From NCBI GenBank assembly GCA_050694015.1, contig JBOGWY010000344.1, positions 1-7,242 of the forward strand: DNA of 7,242 nt, given 5' to 3'. The position numbers were made by a program, and so were the translations under genes. The DNA is from JBOGWY01 sp050694015 (GTDB lineage: Bacteria; Actinomycetota; CADDZG01; WHSQ01). Below, in pieces: positions 1-5,272 of this stretch; within the stretch, counting starts at the first letter, position 1, and the number at the start of each line of letters is the position of its first letter. The notes below the pieces were generated by a model. The model saw only the letters and a list, made by a program, of their open reading frames with translations. It ran no database searches and was not told the origin of the DNA.

Positions 1-1
1 C

Positions 2-274
2 GTCCTGATGGAGCACCTACCACCCGTCGGCTGGACCGACGTCGCCACGAAGCGTGACCTCGACGCTCTTGGCGCCGCCACAAAGGCGGACATCGAAGCG
101 TTGAGGGTCGCGACGAAGGCAGACATCGAGACCCTGAGGAACGAGATGAGGGCGGATCTCTCGGACGCGCTTCATAACCAGACCCGAACGATGGTGACCT
201 GGATGCTCGCAGCGATGTCGGTGTCGATGATCACAGTCGCGGCTCTCGCATTCGCCGCCGCGGGATTGGTCTAG
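2..274 (+). CDS. Small coiled-coil protein with C-terminal membrane anchor, 5' end outside the window
   Basis: The function is unknown. The frame is open to the left edge (Val-Leu precede the first ATG at 8), so the true start probably lies upstream; relatives I recall carry about 20-30 residues before the conserved 'MEHLPPVGW(A/T)DVATKRDLD' segment. Numbering from the ATG at 8, that segment covers residues 1-19. It is followed by tandem 11-residue units (ATKADIEALRV, ATKADIETLRN) typical of a long amphipathic coiled coil up to about residue 58. A single hydrophobic helix at about 62-86 then ends the protein two residues later, giving the layout of a tail-anchored protein with a cytosolic coiled coil. 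There is no signal peptide in the visible part and no catalytic motif. It is followed by a 114-base gap and a same-strand small gene, so linkage to that gene is uncertain. The reading frame is secure; the start and role are not. Confidence 0.72.
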   Translation, partial: VLMEHLPPVGWTDVATKRDLDALGAATKADIEALRVATKADIETLRNEMRADLSDALHNQTRTMVTWMLAAMSVSMITVAALAFAAAGLV

Positions 275-352
275 CGTCAACCGACCCGGCGCCACCCGGT
301 TCGCTCAAGCTTGTATCGCTTTTGGCCGATATCTCCGGTGGCGAATGGAAGT

Positions 353-373
353 GGTCTGTCCGGATGACAGACC
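353..373 (+). promoter_or_regulatory. Perfect 8-bp inverted repeat upstream of the zinc-ribbon gene
   Basis: Arms GGTCTGTC (353-360) and GACAGACC (366-373) are exact reverse complements around a 5-base centre, CGGAT. The repeat sits in the 275-388 intergenic gap and ends one base before the purine-rich SD of the gene at 389. It could be a dimeric repressor operator or an mRNA hairpin affecting ribosome access. No U-tract follows, so a simple intrinsic terminator for the upstream gene is unlikely. I could not identify the regulator, and no convincing -35/-10 pair is visible in the gap. Confidence 0.4.
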
Positions 374-381
374 GGGAGAGG
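374..381 (+). promoter_or_regulatory. Strong SD of the 48-aa zinc-ribbon gene
   Basis: GGGAGAGG lies seven bases before the GTG at 389. An in-frame stop (TGA, 365-367) lies upstream and no other start codon intervenes, so this SD fixes GTG 389 as the start. Confidence 0.6.
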
Positions 382-388
382 CGGCGAC

Positions 389-535
389 GTGTCGCTCAAG
401 GAAGAGCTGCTGGCTCTGACCATCTGCAAGGATTGTGGCTCGAAGAACGTGAACATGGTCACGGTCCCCGGCGGGTGGCTCGAGTTCATGTGCGACGAGT
501 GTGGCGAACTGTGGTGGTTCGAGCCTCCTAACTAG
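389..535 (+). CDS. Small zinc-ribbon protein, 48 aa
   Basis: This GTG-initiated protein of 48 residues has two CxxC knuckles (Cys13/Cys16 in 'TICKDCGS' and Cys35/Cys38 in 'FMCDECGELWWFE') separated by 18 residues. That is the pattern of a zinc ribbon binding one Zn2+ through four cysteines. The rest is a short N-terminal helix (SLKEELLAL) and an aromatic tail ending in EPPN, with no other domain and no membrane segment. A strong SD, an upstream in-frame stop and a compact cysteine layout support real coding. A longer open frame on the same strand (322-531) lacks any such pattern and is a shadow. The role is unknown; stand-alone ribbons of this size can bind nucleic acid, ribosomes or protein partners. 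The gene ends six bases from the convergent molybdenum enzyme gene. Confidence 0.75.
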   Translation: MSLKEELLALTICKDCGSKNVNMVTVPGGWLEFMCDECGELWWFEPPN

Positions 536-540
536 GGCTC
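521..540. terminator. Possible weak hairpin between convergent genes
   Basis: GAGC (521-524) pairs with GCTC (537-540) and CCT (527-529) pairs with AGG (534-536), with a two-base bulge and a four-base loop. The hairpin spans the stop codon of the zinc-ribbon gene, just before the end of the convergent gene at 542. There is no T-tract on either strand, so it is at best a weak or Rho-assisted end point. Confidence 0.2.
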
Positions 541-541
541 C

Positions 542-1546
542 TCAGCTCGGCGGGAACGGGAGCTGCAACCACGCAGGGACCGCGTCCAGCTCGATCGATT
601 CCACCCACTTCACCCACCAGAAACCGCGTCGTCCCGGCGCGACGAGCCGGGCCGGTACCCCATGTCCCGCGGACAAGACCGCTCCGCCGACGTCGACCGC
701 GAGATAGAGATCGTCCAGAACATCGACCGAGAACCGTCGTTTGTAACCGGTCGCGGACGTGACGACGACGCTACGGAAATCCCCGACGTCGTCGATCAAA
801 CGAGACAGCCGGACGCCGCCCCACTCCTGCTCCGCGTACCACCCACCGGTGCAATCCAGCGTGGCTACGACCCTGTCGCCGAACGCCGCCAACTCCTCCA
901 GCGGATATGAACGCTCTTCGGAGCCGCGCACGACGAGGCGCCACGAGGCCGGGTCGATCTCGGGGATGGAGTCGTTCAGCCACTGAGTGACCGGCATCGC
1001 GTCGGGATCGCCCGAGCCGCGCTCGAACGACCCGGTGAAGCGACGGTCGGCACCGGGCAGCGAGGCAGCATGGACGATGCCCTCGGTCGCCGCATAGACG
1101 GTCGCAGCGCCGCCCATCAGCGCGGCCGAGCGCAAGAGTTGCCGGCGAGCGACGTCGGTGCGGTGCACCCGGATCCGCCTCACGATCACGTGCCAGAGTG
1201 CGAGCGGAAGAGCGACCAGGGCGGCGCCGACATGGACCTGCATCGACGAGAGCGGACCGATGCCCATCGCCAGTCCGGTCGAATGAAGAACGCCGAAGAC
1301 GAGCGCGATCGTGACGATGACGGTGAATGCGATCGAGGTCACGGTTCCTCGCCGGCGGCGCTTGACGCCACGCTTCGCGATCACCGATTTCCACGGAGCG
1401 AGCAAGACGATCGCAAGTGCGACGACTCCGTGAAGCACGACCGGTAGGCGCGACCATCCCGTCCCGACCGCGAACGCGAGTGCGCCGGTCGCGAAGGCCA
1501 GCCCGAGCAGTATCAGAAGGGCAAGGTTCGTGCGGCGCCCGGCCAT
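542..1546 (-). CDS. Membrane-anchored sulfite-oxidase-family molybdopterin oxidoreductase with N-terminal four-helix domain
   Basis: The protein has 334 residues. Residues about 8-28, 34-51, 70-90 and 102-122 form four membrane helices; basic loops (KRGVKRRRR near 58-66, RRIRVHR near 123-129) place both termini of this bundle in the cytoplasm. His39, His88, His105 and His119 lie in or at the ends of these helices, as in b-type cytochromes. A twin-arginine-like motif 'ARRQLLRS' (133-140) precedes a fifth, weakly hydrophobic stretch (about 137-155). The C-terminal part (about 165-325) is the oxidoreductase molybdopterin-binding domain. It holds the probable Mo-ligand Cys232 in 'TLDCTGGWY' and the family signature 'GHGVPARLVAPGRRGFWWVK' (294-313). 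The C-terminal dimerisation domain of eukaryotic sulfite oxidase is absent, so it resembles MsrP/YedY-type enzymes. I infer an extracytoplasmic Mo domain fed by electron transfer through the membrane part. The substrate (sulfite, methionine sulfoxide or other) cannot be told. The gene has no SD and is probably leaderless. Confidence 0.85.
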   Translation of the reverse strand: MAGRRTNLALLILLGLAFATGALAFAVGTGWSRLPVVLHGVVALAIVLLAPWKSVIAKRGVKRRRRGTVTSIAFTVIVTIALVFGVLHSTGLAMGIGPLSSMQVHVGAALVALPLALWHVIVRRIRVHRTDVARRQLLRSAALMGGAATVYAATEGIVHAASLPGADRRFTGSFERGSGDPDAMPVTQWLNDSIPEIDPASWRLVVRGSEERSYPLEELAAFGDRVVATLDCTGGWYAEQEWGGVRLSRLIDDVGDFRSVVVTSATGYKRRFSVDVLDDLYLAVDVGGAVLSAGHGVPARLVAPGRRGFWWVKWVESIELDAVPAWLQLPFPPS

Positions 1547-1550
1547 ACGT

Positions 1551-1559
1551 CTACTGTAG
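1551..1559. promoter_or_regulatory. Symmetric bidirectional -10 element between divergent genes
   Basis: The two divergent ATGs (1546 on -, 1567 on +) are separated by 20 bases. Within them, CTAC-T-GTAG is an odd palindrome. On the + strand it gives TACTGT (1552-1557) and on the - strand TACAGT (1558-1553), both fitting the TANNNT -10 consensus. On the - strand the last T is followed by six bases and then the ATG, the spacing expected for a leaderless transcript. On the + strand nine bases intervene. Neither gene has an SD and no clear -35 was seen, as is common in actinobacterial leaderless promoters. Confidence 0.5.
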
Positions 1560-1566
1560 TGGCGAC

Positions 1567-2391
1567 ATGACCACCTACTCCAGAGAACTCGGATTCGCCC
1601 GTGAGGTCGCCGAACTCGGCGGCCGTATCGCGATGAGCCACTTCGGAACGAAGCCGCATCGCGAACAGAAAGAGGACGGCACCTGGGTAACGGAAGCCGA
1701 CTGGGCTGCAGAAGCGCAGATCCGGCTCCGGATAGCGCGCACGTGGCCCGACCACAACATCCTCGGCGAGGAAGAGGGCCTGACGTCCGCGGGGGGCGGC
1801 GAACCGACGGAGGGCGCGCCGACGTGGATCGTCGATCCGATCGACGGCACCCACAACTACATGGCGGGCATCCCGATCTGGGCGACGCTCGTCGCGCTAC
1901 GGATCGACGGTGCGAACGTCGTCGGGGTCGCGCACGCGCCCGCGCTCGGCGAGACCTACTACGCGGCCGAGGGCGCCGGAGCGTTCATGAACGGCGAACC
2001 GATCGCCGTGGATCCGATCGACGATCTCTCCAAGGCAACGGTCAGTTACGGAGGACTCGACGGATTCGTGGATGCCGGGCTCAAGGATTTCCACGACGAG
2101 CTGGTCACGCGGGCGTGGCGGACGCGGGGGTTCGGGGATTTCTGGGGGCACATGTTGGTCGCTCGTGGTGCGGCACACGTGATGGTCGAGTCCGAGCTCT
2201 CGACGTGGGACGTTGCGGCCCTCGATCCGATCGTCACCGAAGCGGGAGGGCGCCTGTCGCACATCGACGGCAGCGCGTGGAACGAGTGGGGCTCGACCCT
2301 GACCACCAACGGCGCCCTGCACGACGAAGTCGTCGAGCTGCTAAGTAAGACGACCCCGGACTGGTCGGAGCGTTCTAGGTCACCTTCCTGA
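1567..2391 (+). CDS. hisN: Histidinol-phosphatase of the inositol monophosphatase family
   Basis: This 274-residue protein belongs to the Mg2+-dependent inositol monophosphatase superfamily. Motifs in order are 'VTEAD' (41-45), 'GEEEG' (67-71, metal-binding Glu), 'DPIDGTHNY' (90-98, metal-binding Asp90 and Asp93) and 'STWDVAALDPIVTEAGG' (212-228, Asp215). The context 'DGTHNYMAGIPIWATLVAL' and 'GFGDFWGHMLVARGA' resembles actinobacterial HisN, which dephosphorylates L-histidinol phosphate in histidine synthesis, more than generic inositol phosphatases. An upstream extension to 1417 is open, but it would overlap the divergent gene and contains Arg-rich shadow sequence. The ATG at 1567 starts directly at the family N-terminus. 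No SD is visible, so leaderless initiation is likely. No other his gene is in the window. The last residues (SERSRSPS) overlap the end of rdgB on the other strand. An inositol-1-phosphatase or other sugar phosphatase remains possible. Confidence 0.78.
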   Translation: MTTYSRELGFAREVAELGGRIAMSHFGTKPHREQKEDGTWVTEADWAAEAQIRLRIARTWPDHNILGEEEGLTSAGGGEPTEGAPTWIVDPIDGTHNYMAGIPIWATLVALRIDGANVVGVAHAPALGETYYAAEGAGAFMNGEPIAVDPIDDLSKATVSYGGLDGFVDAGLKDFHDELVTRAWRTRGFGDFWGHMLVARGAAHVMVESELSTWDVAALDPIVTEAGGRLSHIDGSAWNEWGSTLTTNGALHDEVVELLSKTTPDWSERSRSPS

Positions 2392-2974
2392 GTTCGTCGC
2401 GCAGCGCACGGAACGCGCGGCCCCGGTGGCTGAAAGCCAGCTTCTCGTCGAGAGGGATCTCCCCCATCGTGCGCGTCTCGGGGTGGGCGGGGTCTGGAAT
2501 GGGGATCACGTGGGGGTCGTACCCGAAGCCCAAGATGCCGCGGCCCTCAGGAACCACGCGGCCCTCACACGAACCGTAGGTGACGATGTCACCGGTCCGG
2601 GGCAGGACCGCCGCCGCGACGCAGCGGTAACGACAGGTCCAGCGCTCCTCGGGGATCCCCTCCAACGCAGCGATCAGTTTGGCGTTGTTCTCCCGGTCGG
2701 TTGCCGCCTCGCCCGCGTAGCGCGCGGAGTAGACACCGGGCGCACCGCCGAGCGCGTCGACCTCCAAGCCGGAGTCGTCGGCGATCGCGGGGAGCCCCGT
2801 CGCGGCGATCACCGCGCGCGCCTTGGCGAGAGCGTTCTCTTCGAAGGTCTCGAAGGGTTCTTCCAGCTCGAGGTCGGGAGCCACCTCGTCGAGCGGGACG
2901 AGTTCGATCTCTGGTAGGAGGATCGCGACCTGTTCGGTCTTGTGCCTGTTGCGTGACGCGAAGACGACCTTCAC
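2375..2974 (-). CDS. rdgB: dITP/XTP pyrophosphatase (RdgB/HAM1 family)
   Basis: The 199-residue protein hydrolyses non-canonical purine triphosphates (ITP, dITP, XTP) to the monophosphate and PPi, keeping deaminated bases out of DNA and RNA. Family signatures in order are the N-terminal 'ASRNRHKTEQ' (6-15, substrate and phosphate contacts Ser7, Asn9, Lys12), 'FEENALAKA' (44-52), 'ADDSGLEVDALGGAPG' (65-80, with the putative catalytic Asp67), 'GFGYDP' (149-154, base recognition) and 'FSHRGRA' (181-187, purine-specific His-Arg). Length is normal for the family and nothing is missing. The start is GTG, immediately after the rph stop (TAA-GTG), with no SD of its own; translation is probably coupled to rph. 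The rph-rdgB pairing is common in bacteria. The 3' end overlaps the convergent hisN by 17 bases. Confidence 0.96.
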   Translation of the reverse strand: MKVVFASRNRHKTEQVAILLPEIELVPLDEVAPDLELEEPFETFEENALAKARAVIAATGLPAIADDSGLEVDALGGAPGVYSARYAGEAATDRENNAKLIAALEGIPEERWTCRYRCVAAAVLPRTGDIVTYGSCEGRVVPEGRGILGFGYDPHVIPIPDPAHPETRTMGEIPLDEKLAFSHRGRAFRALRDELRKVT

Positions 2975-3703
2975 TTATGCGGATCGCGTCGTGATCGTTT
3001 CCTCTTGACGCACGGTGATCTCCTTGATGCCCTTGGCTGCGAGATCGAGCATGATGTCGAGTTCCGAACGCTCGAAGGCGCCGTGTTCTGCGGTGCCTTG
3101 GACCTCGACCAGCCGGCCGGCCTCCGTCATCACCACGTTCATGTCGACCTGCGCGGTCGAGTCTTCGGCGTAGTTGAGGTCGAGGCACGGCGTCGAGTCG
3201 ATGATCCCCACGCTGATGGCCGAGACCGAGTCGATCAGCGGTAGAGCCTTCATGTCACCCCGCTCGACGAGGGCTTGGAACGCAAGAGCGGTCGCGACGT
3301 ACGCTCCTGTGATCGACGCGGTCCTCGTCCCGCCGTCGGCCTGGAGTACGTCGCAATCGAGCCAGATCGTGCGCTCGCCCATCGCCTGCATGTCGGCGAC
3401 GGCGCGCAACGAGCGACCGATCAGCCTCTGGATCTCTTGCGTACGTCCGGATGGACGACCCTTGTTGACCTCGCGCGGGACCCGCTCGGACGTCGAGCGC
3501 GGGAGCATCGAGTACTCGGCCGTCAACCAGCCGACGCCGCGGCCCACCATCCAGCGAGGCACGCTGTCTTCGACGGTGGCAGTGCAGATGACCTTGGTAT
3601 CGCCGAAGGCGACGAGGCAGGAACCTTCCGCGTTCGGCATGAAGTTCGGAGTGAGCGTCACCGGACGGAGCTCGTCCGGCGCGCGACCGTCGATCCGGCT
3701 CAC
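2975..3703 (-). CDS. rph: Ribonuclease PH
   Basis: RNase PH is a phosphate-dependent 3'-5' exoribonuclease that trims tRNA 3' ends, working as a hexameric ring. With the GTG start at 3703 the protein is 242 residues and begins 'MSRIDGRAPDELRPV', exactly the family N-terminus. Further hallmarks are 'GDTKVICTATVED' (34-46), 'GWLTAEYSMLPRST' (58-71), 'GRTQEIQRLIGRSLR' (86-100, phosphate-binding Arg87), 'ADGGTRTASITGA' (122-134), 'LDLNYAEDSTAQVDMN' (174-189, acidic metal-site residues) and 'GTAEHGAFER' (203-212). The open frame continues upstream to 3760 (MPRTVTRSRS...), but that extension is not family-like and would overlap the preceding gene. The strong SD eight bases before GTG 3703 decides the start. 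It is followed directly by rdgB. Confidence 0.97.
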   Translation of the reverse strand: MSRIDGRAPDELRPVTLTPNFMPNAEGSCLVAFGDTKVICTATVEDSVPRWMVGRGVGWLTAEYSMLPRSTSERVPREVNKGRPSGRTQEIQRLIGRSLRAVADMQAMGERTIWLDCDVLQADGGTRTASITGAYVATALAFQALVERGDMKALPLIDSVSAISVGIIDSTPCLDLNYAEDSTAQVDMNVVMTEAGRLVEVQGTAEHGAFERSELDIMLDLAAKGIKEITVRQEETITTRSA

Positions 3704-3711
3704 GTCGCGAT

Positions 3712-3717
3712 CTCTCC
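3712..3717 (-). promoter_or_regulatory. SD deciding the rph start
   Basis: GGAGAG on the minus strand lies in the 19-base gap after the MBL gene, eight bases before GTG 3703. It supports that start over the ATG at 3760. Confidence 0.65.
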
Positions 3718-3722
3718 GCGGC

Positions 3723-4469
3723 TCATGTCGCGATCTCGATCGTGTGACGGTCCTCGGCAAGCTCGACCGGGATCGACCCGATGACCTTGCGCGCCTCCTC
3801 GAGCGATGACTGCAGGTTTCGCTCCGACGGCAGGTGGGTGAGGATCAGTCGTTTCACGCCCGCATCCGCGGCCGCGCGACCCGCCTGCGACGCGCTCATG
3901 TGTCCTTCCCACCACGGTTTCTCGGCCTCCTGGAACGTCGCCTCGCAGATGAAGAGTTCGGCGTCCTTAGCGAGCCCGTAGAGATCGGCCGCAGGTCCTG
4001 TGTCGGCCGAGTACGACAGCACGATCCCGCCGTGCTCCATGCGAACACCACACGTCTCGACCGGATGCGCCATCTCGAAGAAGCTCACCTTCGCGCCCGC
4101 GATGTCGATCACTCCCCCCGCTTCGATCACCTTGACGTCGAAAGAGCCGGGAAGCTCGGGGGAGAAACCGGAAAGATGATCGAGCGTTTCCTGCGGTGCC
4201 CACAGCGGGATCTGAGGGACCTCGTGATGCCCGTAAGCACGCGCGTGGAAGCCTTGAAAGATGTCGACGGTGTGATCGGGATGCCTGTGCGTCAGCAACA
4301 CACCGTCGAGCTCCGGATACGACATGTGCTTGAGCAGGTGTTGCCACGTTCCACCCCCGGCATCCATCCACAACTTGTAGTCGTCTATCTCGACGAGATA
4401 GCCCGACGCGGCGCGGCTCGCGGTCGCGAACATCGCCGAGCTTCCGAGAACGGTGACGCTGATGCTCAT
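3723..4469 (-). CDS. Metallo-beta-lactamase-fold hydrolase, Rv1339-like (RNase Z / cyclic-nucleotide phosphodiesterase type)
   Basis: The 248-residue protein is a single MBL-fold domain with no signal peptide. Metal ligands are in place: 'LTHRHPDHT' (His61, His63, Asp65, His66), 'EMAHPVETCG' (His135), 'SYSADTGP' (Asp156) and a C-terminal His in 'LTHLPSERN' (His212). 'GHMSASQAGRAAADAGVK' (189-206) is the RNase-Z-like motif. This layout and the position between murI and rph match Rv1339 of M. tuberculosis, reported as an atypical class II cAMP phosphodiesterase. Cyclic-nucleotide hydrolysis is therefore the best guess. tRNA 3' processing or another phosphodiesterase activity is possible, and the flexible exosite arm of true RNase Z is not evident. 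The ATG overlaps the murI stop (ATGA). The domain assignment is firm; the substrate is not. Confidence 0.85.
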   Translation of the reverse strand: MSISVTVLGSSAMFATASRAASGYLVEIDDYKLWMDAGGGTWQHLLKHMSYPELDGVLLTHRHPDHTVDIFQGFHARAYGHHEVPQIPLWAPQETLDHLSGFSPELPGSFDVKVIEAGGVIDIAGAKVSFFEMAHPVETCGVRMEHGGIVLSYSADTGPAADLYGLAKDAELFICEATFQEAEKPWWEGHMSASQAGRAAADAGVKRLILTHLPSERNLQSSLEEARKVIGSIPVELAEDRHTIEIAT

Positions 4470-5272
4470 GCGCCCCAGCTCCGTGTCTCGACGTCGCGGA
4501 ACTCGGGACCTAGGAACCGCCGGCCGAGTTCGCCGAAGGTCGTGGCGTCACTCGACGTGATGAAGCGGTGGTCACCCGGCCGCTCGTCGCGTCGTAACAA
4601 CTCCGAATCCTTCAGGCGCGCGTACACCTCGTTCGCGGTCACTTCGGCACTCGAGATCAGGACCACTCCATCTCCCATCACGTACTGGATCACACCCGAC
4701 AGCAGAGGATAGTGGGTGCAGCCGAGTATCAAGGTGTCGATCCCGGCTTCCTTCAGCGGAGCGAGGTATTCCTCGGCCGCGGCGAAGACCGCATCGGATG
4801 TCGTGTCGCCGGCTTCCACGAAATCCACGAACTTGGGACACGCTTGGCTCAGCAAAGTGACGTCCTCCGAACGTTTGGCTACCTCCCGCTCGTAGGCCCC
4901 CATCGCGATCGTGGCTTCCGTCCCGATAACACCGATCCTGCCGTTGCGCGTGGCCGCCACCCCGGCCTTCACGCCCGGTTCGATCACGGTCACGATCGGG
5001 ATCTCGTACCGATGCGTCTCTTCGTAGAAGGCGGCCGACTCCGCCGAGTTGCACGCAACCACCACCAACTTCACGTCCTGCGCGACGAGGAAGTCCGTGA
5101 TCTGAAGCGCGAAGCGCCGGACCTCGTCGACCGGGCGGGGCCCGTAGGGACTCCGCCCGGTATCGCCGAAGTAGATGAGGTCCTCGTGAGGCAACAGATC
5201 GATTACGGCGCGCGCCACGGTGAGACCACCGAGGCCGGAATCGAACATGCCGATCGGCTGGATGGCGCTCAC
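4466..5272 (-). CDS. murI: Glutamate racemase
   Basis: MurI converts L- to D-glutamate for peptidoglycan in the cytosol, without a cofactor, using two cysteines. With the start at GTG 5272 it has 268 residues, normal for the family. Motifs are 'GMFDSGLGGLTV' (8-19, Asp11/Ser12), 'YFGDTGRSPYG' (34-44), 'VVACNSAES' (71-79, catalytic Cys74; Ser where many homologues have Thr), 'GTEATI' (117-122) and 'GCTHYPLL' (184-191, catalytic Cys185 with His187). The open frame extends upstream to 5491, but that part is an Arg-rich shadow of cysM. Three consecutive GTG codons occur at the start. The last one overlaps the cysM stop as GTGA, and an AAGG in cysM could serve as SD for the second or third, so the exact N-terminus is uncertain by two residues. 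Confidence 0.96.
   Translation of the reverse strand: MSAIQPIGMFDSGLGGLTVARAVIDLLPHEDLIYFGDTGRSPYGPRPVDEVRRFALQITDFLVAQDVKLVVVACNSAESAAFYEETHRYEIPIVTVIEPGVKAGVAATRNGRIGVIGTEATIAMGAYEREVAKRSEDVTLLSQACPKFVDFVEAGDTTSDAVFAAAEEYLAPLKEAGIDTLILGCTHYPLLSGVIQYVMGDGVVLISSAEVTANEVYARLKDSELLRRDERPGDHRFITSSDATTFGELGRRFLGPEFRDVETRSWGA

Noticed and set aside
279..301. Inverted repeat AACCG/CGGTT after the first gene as a terminator
   Set aside because: It has a five-base stem with a long loop, and the nearest T-run is about 20 bases away.
311..335. TTGTAT and TATCTC as a promoter for the zinc-ribbon gene
   Set aside because: The spacing is only 13 bases and the match is poor; no convincing promoter could be called.
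322..531. ATG-initiated 69-aa frame over the zinc-ribbon gene
   Set aside because: It is Arg-rich with no motif and overlaps the GTG-started frame that has two CxxC pairs and a good SD.
1070..1447. 125-aa plus-strand frame opposite the molybdenum enzyme gene
   Set aside because: It is charged, low-complexity antisense shadow sequence with no recognisable domain.
771..1457. 228-aa minus-strand frame inside the molybdenum enzyme gene
   Set aside because: Its very Arg-rich composition is typical of an out-of-frame reading of GC-rich coding DNA; the 334-aa frame has clear family motifs.
1417..1566. Upstream 50-residue extension of hisN
   Set aside because: It overlaps the divergent gene, is Arg-rich and precedes the natural family N-terminus at ATG 1567.
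2351..2367. Small inverted repeat CGACC/GGTCG near the hisN end as a terminator
   Set aside because: It has a five-base stem with a seven-base loop inside coding sequence and no T-tract; chance is likely in GC-rich DNA.
3704..3760. Longer N-terminus of rph from ATG 3760
   Set aside because: It is not family-like, overlaps the upstream gene, and a good SD supports GTG 3703.
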